From Allodiplogaster sudhausi (taxonomy: Eukaryota > Nematoda > Chromadorea > Rhabditida > Diplogasteridae), in NCBI GenBank assembly GCA_945643635.1, contig CALZFC010000015.1, forward strand, positions 5,417,001-5,481,000: a DNA stretch of 64,000 bases. The letters are read 5' to 3'. The translations under genes were made by a program, and so were the position numbers. This document shows positions 35,381 to 55,900 of the stretch, piece by piece. How positions within the stretch are numbered: position 1 is the stretch's first letter; every line of letters starts with the position of its first letter. Below the pieces are notes generated by a model. The model did no database searches. It had not been told where the DNA came from and was given only the letters and a program-made list of their open reading frames with translations.

Positions 35381-37315
35381 CAATCAGGTGTAGAAGGAAG
35401 GCGCAATCAGGGAGGGCAGAGACAGAGAAATAGAGAGATAGAGGAGTGATCTGTGAAAGCCAGAGAATGTGAGAGAGCGAAGAAGTGGGAGGAAGAGCGA
35501 GTGAGAGAGATATTAGTGGAAGAGCGAGAGAGAGATATGGAAGAGGGCGAGATAGTTATAGGCCGACCCATCATAGAAACAACTGTTCTCGCCCATAGTC
35601 TGATCCATGACAACTCTTGTTACCATTATGTATTTTTCTAGATCAATTACATACTGTGTGCATATTTATGTAGATATACATCAGCTTGTAACATCTACAT
35701 GGAATCAGGTGTTTTGGAATAATGTCATACTCAGACATTTTTGTAGTTGACAGCGATCAATTGCTGGGACAATGGTACAACTTGTCAAGGGGTGCCGATG
35801 ACTAACCTCAACATGGTTCTATTAATAGGATAATAGCGTGCTTATGTCAATGAATTAAAGTTGGAGCGATTGAAGTTTTTCTTGTTCAAACTGGTGATTG
35901 AGAAGTGATGAATGAGAAGAAGAAGAGGGAAGTGCGAAGGGGAGGAGGAGTGATTGTTATCGAGTAACCTAATCACGACGTTAGCGAGTTGATTGTAATT
36001 TGGTCGAGAGAGGGCGTTCTCGCGGGCCAAGTTGAACAGAGACGCAAAGTGACAGGAGAGAACACTGGGCTGTCCACGCCAGTCCCTCTCCCACTCCATC
36101 CTTTCATGTCATTCATTCTACACATATACGATACTCCAGAGTCTCTTTGTCTCTCTTTCTTCATTCTCTCTCAGTGTTCTTTTCAATGCCATTCTTGTCA
36201 TTCGATTCAGCGATCAAAACACTTCAGCGACAACCGTATTTCATGCATCGATGGAATTGCCTGTGTCGTTTCCTTTAATTCTTCTCTTCATTAACTTGCT
36301 AATTATGTCCGATTTCCCTAAATCACTTGAGAAATTTTGTTCTTGACTAAATTCATTAGCGTTATATTAGTATACATACTGTTAACTCAAGCAGATTCAA
36401 TATCAGAAATCGGCTTATTATTGATTAATTTTTTGAAAAGGGAAAATGGAGCATGGAGTGTCTGTCTCATTGTGCTATAATCTCGAGTGTTAATCCCGGA
36501 TGGATTTCCGTCCCTCTACACTGCCATCACATTACCCGTGCAACACCTGCAAATCGGTGGCGGCTCTCGAGTTCTCTTACTTTTCTAGTTATTTTAGAAA
36601 ACTGTGCATGTTCTGACAAAAAGTGTAGGGATATGAATGGGGAGGCTAACGACGGCAAATCGGAGGCGCTGTTCTTTTTAAGATTCGAAGCGGTGCCACT
36701 TTAGAGAAAGGCTGCAGCAGCTATTTTTCTGCACTTCCTAAAGAATTTTGCATTTTTTTTTCGCTCTCGCTACTCCTGTAATCTCCATGGTTCTTCTCTC
36801 TCTCTATGCATCTCCCTCATTCTCTCTCTCTCCTTCTCTCTCGCTCTCTCTCCTTCTGCTTCTCCCCTTCTCTCTCTATGCTTTCTCGATTGCCTGCTCG
36901 TCGCCTAGGTAGCAATGAACTGCAGAACATGTATTCTATTCATTCGTTCTAAAATGTAACTCCTCTCTGCCATTGGAATCCTCTGACTTCCATGCAAATC
37001 CGCCCTCGCTCATTGAGAGAGAGAGAGAGAAAGAGAATACATATACATTCTAACTAAGCAAGAGCTTCATCCGACTCCTCTCCATCTCTTTATCCTTTGC
37101 ATTCACCTCTTTCTTCATCTCATTCGTTTTCTTTTGAACCCCCCCCCCCCCCTCATTCATCCTTTGTACCCAAATCGGTCGGTCGATTCTTCAAAGGCTC
37201 TCATGTACATATTCTCTAACAATGAGTACGCAGTGTGTATTCACTGATAATTCTCACAGACAGGGCTTGTTTCTCATCCCCGTATGACTCTCTGTTGATT
37301 TCCAGTGGTGAACAC

Positions 37316-37357
<42 letters not shown>

Positions 37358-38249
37358 AGAGAGTGAGGCTTCGAAGGGATTCTCGAACTCCCTCCGGGGT
37401 TTATGGCAGCTAATCACCTGGAGAGACTCGTTTCTTCCCTTCTTCCAGCTCGTCCTCCAACGGTACTCTCTCTTCTTTCTCACTTTTTGCTCTCTCTCTA
37501 TCTCTCTCGACCTCATTTTGTTCTCGATCACAACAGTTCCGGCGGTTACTTTCACACTCTTCAATTACGACTTCTCCTCATGCTTTAGTGTCGTTTTGAC
37601 TATTTTCATCTTCTTGTGCTTTTGAAGTACAAATGTAGTATTTGTGTGAGGGAGTACAGAAAGAAAAGAGATCAAATGAGCATGTTCTCATCCATTCTCC
37701 TTGAGGTTTCGAAATTAGTTTGGGGAGACAATCTAAATAGATGATGATTGATTTGCAAAAGACAATATAAAATGAGAGCGATGGCGACAGAAACGGGAGA
37801 GTGAGAGAGAGAGAGAAATGCGGAGTGAGAGACGGAGAGAAAGAGAGACGGAGATAGAGACGGAGAGAGAGAGAGACGGAGAGAGAGACGGAGAGAGAGA
37901 AACGAAGAGAAAGACAAAAGTAATAGATGGACATGTAATGATGATAGGGAAGAGAAAGGTGCGAAAGCGGCTGGTGTCCCTGACCGCGACGCCGTGTCAA
38001 TTACGCTCTCCGGCCACTCCGCTCCCTCCCACCAAACTAGGTTTTCACCATTTGTCTTATCTCGCAATGCCACGTTTCCTACAAGCTTAACGTCCCCGCC
38101 TCTTTTGCCTCCCTTGGGTAGGAAAGGTTTCCGCTAATAAACATGCATGGCTTCTCGGCTTAAAAAGTTTGGAACAGCCAGAAGAGAAGCTGCCCCTCTC
38201 ACATGAGCGGCCCCCAAGTGGGCGGCCTCACTTCGCAGATGATGAGTTA

Positions 38250-38253
38250 TACG

Positions 38254-38291
<38 letters not shown>

Positions 38292-38350
38292 CTCACTCGC
38301 TCTCTCTCTCCATCCTTCTCTCGTGTCTCTATCTCTTTGCTCCCTATTTC
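38250..38350. repeat. (CT)n tract
   Basis: CT-rich run continuing as a looser pyrimidine-rich stretch to about 38600. Confidence 0.85.
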
Positions 38351-39444
38351 TCTCTTCTCTTTCTTTCTTTATCCTTCTCTCTATCACTCTCTTCTTCTCC
38401 ATGTCCAACTCTCGATGTCGTTCTCGAATCCACAATATTTCCCACTTTCCTTTCTTTCTGCCTCTCAGTTCATTTCTCTATCTCAGTTGCTTCTTCCTTC
38501 TTTGTGTTTCCTTTTCTGTCGCCCTCCTTTCTATACATCTCTGTGTGTCTCTTCCACTCCTCTCGTACTCTCTTCTCCACCCTCTCTTCCTTCGGTTGTC
38601 TGCCTCTCCACCAGAAGAACTCCTCAGGGGCGATTTCCGTTCGGGACTCTATAATCGCTTCCGCATTTGCTGGAGCGAGCGAGTTGCTTGAAGACCGCCT
38701 CAAGGGGCACAAGCGCGCGGTGAAGCCATTTTCTGGATCCACGGCAAGGGAGAGAGAGAGAGAGAGTGAGAGAAAGAGAAAGAGAGAGACAGAGACAGAG
38801 GCGACGGAGAATAAGAGAGGGGAGAGGCTCCTTATCATTAATTTCACATCATCCTATGTATTGACTATTTTAGAGCATTCAAAGGCTTCTTACACAGCTT
38901 GCCCTATCGCCGTTAACTATAATCATCTGTAGGTATTTTCAATCAACTGCTTATTTGTATATTATGTAGATACATATGCATTTTTTTCACAACTTTTAAT
39001 AACTTTCTCCTTTCGTCTTCTCTTTCACATGAATCCTATCTCTAGTTTCATTCACGCTCACACATACGCGCCTTCAAATTCCTTGAATCGAAGCTTCTGG
39101 CAGAATGTCATTCCGGAATGGTTGTCTTAGCGATGATGAGAGGACGTATCAAATGACGGTTTCTTTGTTTTGCAGCTCAGCGTTCTCTAAGAAGGCGGCT
39201 ACCGTCTCCTTAGCCTCCTCTGTCACGAGGGCTCAGCGACAAAGAAGGAGCAGCCCAACTCTTCCCTCCATCTCTCTCTTTCTCTCTGCTCTCCTCCTCT
39301 CTGATCACCGCCGATCACGCGCGGAGACCAAGTGAGCGGCGACGTGTAGCACAGCCGCCCGTGGCTGCTTCCCGGCCGTTGCCGACGATCACGCGCGGAC
39401 ACACCGCGCGGACACAGAAGAGAAGAGAGGAAGAAGCTACCAAG

Positions 39445-48491
<9,047 letters not shown>

Positions 48492-49931
48492 CCTTCTCTT
48501 CTGCTTGACAGCTGCGGCCCTGCTCAGTTTGTCGGCACAGTGCCTGCTATCTCGTCTTGCTCAACGTTCACCCTGTTATCATCTATATAATCGTAAGACT
48601 TAGGAATTCCGAAACTGTATGATGATTTAGACGTGTTTGACACCAATGCTTGTTTGTTCTGATTCCATAATTAAGTTTAATAATGTTTTCAAGTTGAATG
48701 CATAAGATATTCTCTGTCTGTCTGACTCTCTCTCTCTCTCTCTTTCCTCTCGTTCTCTGCCTCCTCTTCGTTTGCTTCTCCGAATGTCTGGCCACTCGCT
48801 CCAGACGCCCTATCGCTTCCTTTCTGCTTCTCAGCACGCTTCCATTTCTTCTCTTTCCACTTTATCCATTACTATTAAGGCGCCCTTCATGGCGTTCCTC
48901 GATCATCTCTCTTTCACTCCTTTCTCTTGACGTCACCGACCCGAATCCGCTTACTGCCAAGCATGCTCCCCCAGTTGGCCATGCAAAGATGCCCGCTTAA
49001 GCGTGCGGCCTACGACATTGACATTCCACTCTCACTAATCTATTCCCGGCTAAGTTGACATATCCCCAAATCGTTGCATAGATATTCAGGCAATACTTCA
49101 TGGCCTTCCTCTTGCACCGCACGTCCACGTTGGGCAAAGTTGCGAGGCCTGATTCTGAGAACTAACTATCCAATTATAACAATTAGATACTTTTCTTGAC
49201 TTCCCACCCAATATATGATGCATGAAAATATATCATTTTCTTAAATAACTATGTATATTGTCAGAGATTATTGATATGCTGCCGTCTGCCAAAAAGCGAC
49301 GGCTGTTTTATCACTCCTCCTTTATTTCCGTAGTTAATTTGCTCAGAATCTCTTCTTTGTCTTGTCTGACTAAGGTTTTTCCATTGGTCGGAGTCACTTG
49401 ATGAAGAGGAGTTCCTAGAGAATACGTGTACATGATGTGTTGTGGATGCCCACTCCGTCCCTTTTGCTACTGGCTTTTCGCTGGGTTCCCTGCACTTCTT
49501 CCCTCCAAAGAGTTGCCTTTCCTGACACTGCAGAATGCTCTGCCTTGTCATTGTGTATGATAGAAGTTAGAAAGTGGCAAAGTTCCCTTAGTCTGCGTCT
49601 TCTCTGCCTCCTCTGGCCTGAGACCCTGCGTTGCCAAACAGGTGCTCCCCCGCACGCTCGCGCGAACTTACGAATACCATTTCCTTGTTTGTTTCAATCA
49701 ATTTGCTCAAGACGACATGAATAAAGTAAAGGTCGCTGCTTTACACGCAGAAGTTGGAAGTGGAACCTATGCATGGAGAAAGTATCACGTCATTAAAGAT
49801 ACATTTTGATATATATCTTGTAACGATTCCTTAGCACTGGAAGTCAGTTGGCCGGATCCACATATACGCCTGAGGGGTGATGTCAGAGCTTCAGTAAATT
49901 TAAGGAGGAGAAGAAAGAGATTGAAAATAGA
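48492..49931. other. Intergenic region between PMCA and the fibrinogen-related pair
   Basis: Convergent 3' ends meet here. Pyrimidine-rich runs lie near 48724-48745. An AATAAA at about 49722 could end a long PMCA 3' UTR. I see no gene. Confidence 0.4.
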
Positions 49932-52900
49932 TTAAGACGAAACCTCTCGAATTGGTTCTTGATTCCACGTCAGGCTTCTACGGACTCTGATCACATCGTT
50001 GGCCTCGGCCGATGTCTCCTCACAATTCGCCGATGGCGCTTTAAGATTAGACAACGAAAATCCCTTAAGTGATGAAATTCTGAGTCGTTGAACAGAAGAA
50101 GGATTGCTGAACGAGGATTGAAAGAAGGGAATTGACGACTTCTCATCAAACCACCATCCGCTTCGAAATTTTATGTTACTTGGCGTTGGCTCTGATGAAG
50201 TGAACTTTGCTTCACAGAGCTCTGAATCAGCAGTCTCGTGTATATTTTCGTCATGTGAGAAAAGTAGCATCTTACCCATATTCTGATATTCTGCACGCTC
50301 GACGTAGCCGAAGGGAGGTCCGACAGCGCTGGCATCCCACGAGATCCAGCCATCTTTCTTGATTCGCTCGCTCTCGCTTCCTTTGCATTCCTATAACGTT
50401 TGAGCATATTCACAACTTATAACCACAAATACCCAATTTCCTTGCGCTAAAAAATTCCCTACACTTTGTAATATTAACTCGGAAATCCGTAGTTCGATCG
50501 AGGACACCAAATGTTAGGTAGATGCACTGAGAAGTGTTCTTGTCGCAACGAGTGAGTTCAATTCGGAGGCTTCAATGGCCATGAGGATCAGAGAAGAGAA
50601 AACGCTCGCTAATCACGGGCCTCCAGCCAGTGCAAAAACGCTCGGTCATAACGCGACCCAACGACGTACCGTACCCTCACGCGTTGCGGCTGAAATGGGC
50701 TGCTACGCAGACCAGTTCTTAAGGTCAACATGACCATGTTAAAGCAAAAAATATGAATTTTCCGACGTCTCGAACGGAATAGCCTTAGAGAATTTATTTT
50801 TTATACGGAAATACCGCGAAACTACGGTAATATATAAGACAGTGTCAACTAAAAAATTTGGTTTTTTTCTGCAATTTTCAGTTTTGCTGTTATTTTTGGC
50901 AAATTTGGCAGGTCAAACGACAAGCAAATGTAGCAATATTTTATTCACATATTCAAACTTGTCATGACAAATAAAACGGTCAATAGAAGTGACAGACACA
51001 ATGTACAAGCGAAGAAAATGGATGATCCACAGAAATGTGCTCTAATTATTGCCAAGCCGGTTTCGGCAAATTTAACAACAAAACAAATTTGGTGCGACAA
51101 AAATAAAGGCCGTTAAATGTGGATGGGTTAGCTTGCCAAATTTGATGGCCCCAAATTTTTCCATGGCACAATTAGCAAGGATCCAAAATTTTGAACGTTT
51201 TGGCAAGTATTTCACTTGTTGAAAAATGTCACTGCCAAAATAAACGGCTATCAAAACTGGCAACCCGCTTTGACATTTTTAACAGCTGATAAACGTGCCA
51301 CGAGGCAGCGGCTGTCGGCCGAGCAACTTGGCAATTTTGACAGCCGTCAAAAATGGCAACTTGGCAAATTCAACGGGCAAAAAAAATGTCAAGCCAAATT
51401 GTTAACCCTTCAAAAGTGGCAAGCCAATTTTAACGGCTATAAATAATGGCTGGCAGTTTTGACGGCCGTTAAAAAAGGCAAATCCTTTTTTGACCGGAAA
51501 AAAGCTTATCGATCCTATTAAAAGCGCGTTCATCCTCCTCAGATCACTAAAGTTAAACACAACGTCACTGGAAGAAGCAATTCTTCTAGGTGCGAGATGC
51601 ATGTCCTAGTGTGACTTGCCCATGGGGAGGCCGTGGCCACGCAAGACTCACGAAGGCGAAGGGCCGCCGCCGCCAGAACTATCATCGACGTCGCCACCAA
51701 AGAAGCCATGACGACGACCGGCGGCTCCACAATCATCTCCTGAATTAGATTCTCTTTCATTTACATGTCAATATTTTTTGGTAAAACTAAAACAACGAAA
51801 ACTGTTGGCCAACAAGTACACATTAATGAATGCTTTTCCATCCCTATAGAATATTAAATCTATTTGACATAGAAAAACAGAAATCATAGTAGACAACAGG
51901 AAAGCAATAATAAAAAAAAACCTGTCCAAACTGGACGCGGACGTCCATCTTCGGGGGCACTCGCTCTGCACATCCTTGCCTTGCATGGACCAGCTTGACA
52001 TATAATCTGAAACAGGAATACTATTTAATGTTAAGAAAACCACATTGAAAGGTGTGTCTGCGATTTCTAGCCATGATGTTATTTTCCCAAGTTACGGTAA
52101 GTATACGGTATGTGGCATTGTAGTCAAATAAAATGTGTAAATATCATTACTGCTTTGTTTTAAATAAAATTCAACAAGACACATTAGCAGTAAATTCGGG
52201 TTCCCAATCAAAATAACAAAAAGGAAATCATTAACACTTATTTTAAAGCAAAAGGGCAATATACCGTATACATATCGTAACTCGAGAACTTATAAAACGT
52301 CACGATAAGAATTGTATATATTATTCGTCTTCTCCGTAATGAAAAGTACCCCGGACGGTTGAATTTCAGCGGAAAAGAAATTAAACCGACATAACAATAT
52401 TTGCGCCGTTAAAATATTAGGGGAGGTTTTTTTTTGGTGTAAAATGTTTTTTTTAAGTGTTTGAATGCAGCTTAAAGAGCTCGCGATTCTCTATTGTATA
52501 ACATTAAAAATATCGTATAACATTAAAAATTAACAACGCTATGCTCTATTTCGTTTTGAGGAAATATTTGAAAAATCTAACACATGGCACAGTTTGTTCT
52601 GCTAGTAGCTTTGTTCAGTTGGACTGATTCATCTAACCCACAATAACTAGAATAAAAACGAAAAGTACTTCAAATTTAGGCCGTTTTGTAAGTCACCTAA
52701 GAAATAAAACCGAAAACTTCAGTAGATTAAACTCGCTCAAAAGAATAATTCTAACGAGCAAGACTTTTGCCGGGGAAATGACCTGATCATAAATCATAAA
52801 AATTAACCCATAAAATCAGTTCGTTAATCCTAGCAAAATAAATACAAAACACAACAAATATCAAAGAGAATGCCAAAACCTGAAAGTGGTGCGTCGGGGT

Positions 52901-55900
52901 GTTCGCGCCGATGTCGCGCCAATGCCGCGCCTAGATATCGCGGCGCCGATGTCGGGAGGGGGAGGGGGCGCCAAGCGTCCGTCTTCTCTTAAAGTGTCAA
53001 TTTATTACATGAATAACTGTTCAATAAAAAAGGAAAGGCAGAAACAACAAGATAAACACATAATCTCGCCATCACTGATTAAGTTTCATTTCGTAGTTGT
53101 TAAAGCTGCGACGCGACCGCAACGCGTGCAATTATAATTTTGCACGATGTACGGTGACGGCACACGTAATGACATAATTCTTAATTGCACGGTGAATGGG
53201 CCCATTTTGATTACTTGATTTTACATTTATGCACGGTTCACGCTATTAACAATTACGTGAACTGTGCAAATAATAACTAATAGACGCCGGGCAATTAATG
53301 AATATGTCATTAGGTGCGCCGTACTGCATCGTGCACCGTGCAAAAAATTAACTGTCGCGTTTCGAAATTCTCGGTAAAGCTGTAGCTTCTGTTTTCGTGG
53401 ATTGCTGTTAGGTTTTCTGCAAGTATTCTTTTCATTTATTTAATGTTTGACGACGAATATTTGCTTCTATGTTTTTCTTAAGATTGTAGTTCCGCCATCC
53501 TCGCAACGGCATCGAAATGAAGCACCAGGGCGGCAACGACTACGAGCGCCAGGGTCGATGTCGAACGGTTAGAAATTCCTTTTTAGGTTTATTTTTATTT
53601 GTTTAACTGTGGGTATTCGAAGTATTTTGTTTTATTTGAAAATGGCGTATGCATTTTGTTCTTTTAAGTTTGTTTTTCACTGGAATGAAATCCAGTAGTT
53701 GTTTTAGAACAAAAATCAAGGCAATCTTTCTTAACGGCTTATTCGAGAATGCATCCTCTTTGGAATAGCTTTCAGATTATTTTTTCATTAGCTGATACTT
53801 TTGTTTTCGTTTTCTAAGGTCGAGTATGCACATTGTATGGTGGGAAATCGAATGAAATTCTTTTCTTTTATCCTTTTTTTTAAGATATTCGATTCAATTT
53901 AAACTTTTTTTGTAGTGGCGACTACGCGGAAGCCACCGGAGTACTCGTCCGCCGGCGCCTAGGGACGCGACTTCCAATGGTTAGACATCACCTTTTGGCT
54001 TTATTTTTATTTGTCTAGTATTACAGGTGTTTAGTTTCGTTTTAAAACGGGGTAGGTCTTTTGATCTTTTTTAACTCCACATAGGATTAGAATCCAGCTG
54101 TTTTTTTAAAGATTAAATCAAGGTATTCTTTCTTAAAGATTCATTTGATAATGCATTTTCTGGGAATAGTTTTAACCATAATTTTCCTTTTAGCCGATTA
54201 ATATCGGAGCGAAACTTTTGTTTTCCTTTTTCGGTTCTCCTTTAAACCGTTTCCTAATTTGCTTTAAAATTAGCGTAATGTAGTGGGAGCGTAGTTTTTT
54301 TTTAAATTAAAAAAATAGATCAATTTATTGATATAAGCAACCATTTCATAGAGAATTCTTGTTTGTTATAATAACAACGATATTATTTGTATTTGCTCCC
54401 GTCAAAAGGTCTAGCTGAAATTTGTCCCATTTATAGATAAGCCCTTTGGAGCACGAGTTGAGACAACATTTATAAACTATTTTAAAAAATTTTAGTGCTT
54501 GTCGTAGCAATGATAATTATTTTTTATTATTAAGACTACTGGTCATTGACAACATAATCCTGATACTTAAAAAGTAATGTAAGGTTCGATTTAGATAATT
54601 ATATTAACTAGACGTGTTTCCATGTACCGAACTCATTGAGATTACTGTAGTCCATAATTGCCTTGCGTAGACTCCACAATTAGTTTATTTTTTGTCGGTA
54701 TCTCTTATAACCTTTTCTTATTTCAGCACGAGCAACGTGTCCTGCTCGATGAAGTGGACGGGAGTACTCGGGGCCGTCGAGTGGACGGCGAACTCGTGAG
54801 GGAATTCTTCCCTTGCGGCCTTCCCATTTGAGAAAGGTTCGACATATACATTCTATTTTCCTTTGGTGTTTTTAAATCTTTTTATTGTCTAAAATAAAGC
54901 TTTTTGGGCGTGCTTTCGACAACCCGTATTATTTTTTCACGAAATTGAATAGATTAGATGTGTGAAAGGAATGCACTTTCCTTGACCGTTAAAGGGGAAA
55001 ACCTTTCACTAAAGCACTTTTGCTGACAAACGGTTTTTGTTGTTTCTTGGTATAAAATATTATTGATATATAAATGAGGGGGAATCTAATTCAGGAGTGG
55101 ATGGAGGTGCCCGGCTATCTGCTTATTTGGTGACGGCTTCGATGACGGGCGGTCTTGGTGGCGGCGGACCTGGCCGCGCCCTCCGCCTTTGTGAGTATTT
55201 TCTTCTTTTAAAGTTTTGGTAAAGTATATTGTATACAACATGCTGCTTCTTTTTATTTATTCTTGCTTATCCAGTGCTTAGTTTAATTAGAAAAATCTAA
55301 GTTAGCATCGCAATAATGTAAGTTGGAAACAGTGTCAGGGTACGGTATGCATACTGTAGCGGCGCAGCCTTCTTAAGGTGATGATTCACAGCTTGACCTT
55401 CGGCCGGTACAAGGCTAATAGTCTAAGTTTATCATTTTGGGTATCGCGCCCATAATTTTGCGCCTTTGTATCGTAATTTCTTTGAAGAAAACCATCTACT
55501 CCAGTCTTTTCGAGTGAATTGAACCAGGAAATCCACTGAAATGAGTGCTGCTATATCAGGGTGGGCTAAACCCCCCCCCCCCCTCTCCCGTATCGTTAAC
55601 ATCCTTGATTTACTTGTAGTGTTGTCGTGAGTTAAGTTCCCTTCCTATTTTAAACTGTCTAAAAGAACAATTCCTTTAAAATATGGAGTTGTTAGTGTTC
55701 CTATTTAATCGTAACTTAAACTGAACAAACAAGTTGAGGGATATTCTTTCTCTTTTTTCTGCCAAAATTTCAAAGGAAACTTGCAACCATTCATACCGTA
55801 ACCCCTGTTCTTTTTTCTTTATCCTTTTCTTTAATCTCAATCTCCCTTCACCCCTCTCTTGTTTTACCTTAAAGTCTTTTCTTGCAGGCCATGGTGGCCG

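Larger units (their letters stand above)
26473..39444. other. 13-kb region with no confident gene, very rich in CT/GA tracts
   Basis: I looked for family motifs on both strands and found none. Long Ser/Leu or Arg/Glu frames are microsatellite artefacts. Exon-like pieces with one credible splice signal exist but do not chain: near 27160-27397, 31580-31827, 37403-37461 (MAANHLERLVSSLLPARPPT before GTACTC), 38614-38748 (SVRDSIIASAFAGASELLED) and 39180-39270. The region could be long introns of one gene or plain intergenic DNA. Just before PMCA, 39300-39440 is GC-rich with repeated GATCACGCGCGGA and may be its promoter or 5' UTR. Confidence 0.5.

Noticed and set aside
48925..49001. Alternative 3' exon of PMCA (DVTDPNPLTAKHAPPVGHAK)
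   Set aside because: It reads well but no AG acceptor lies in front of it within the pyrimidine-rich stretch.
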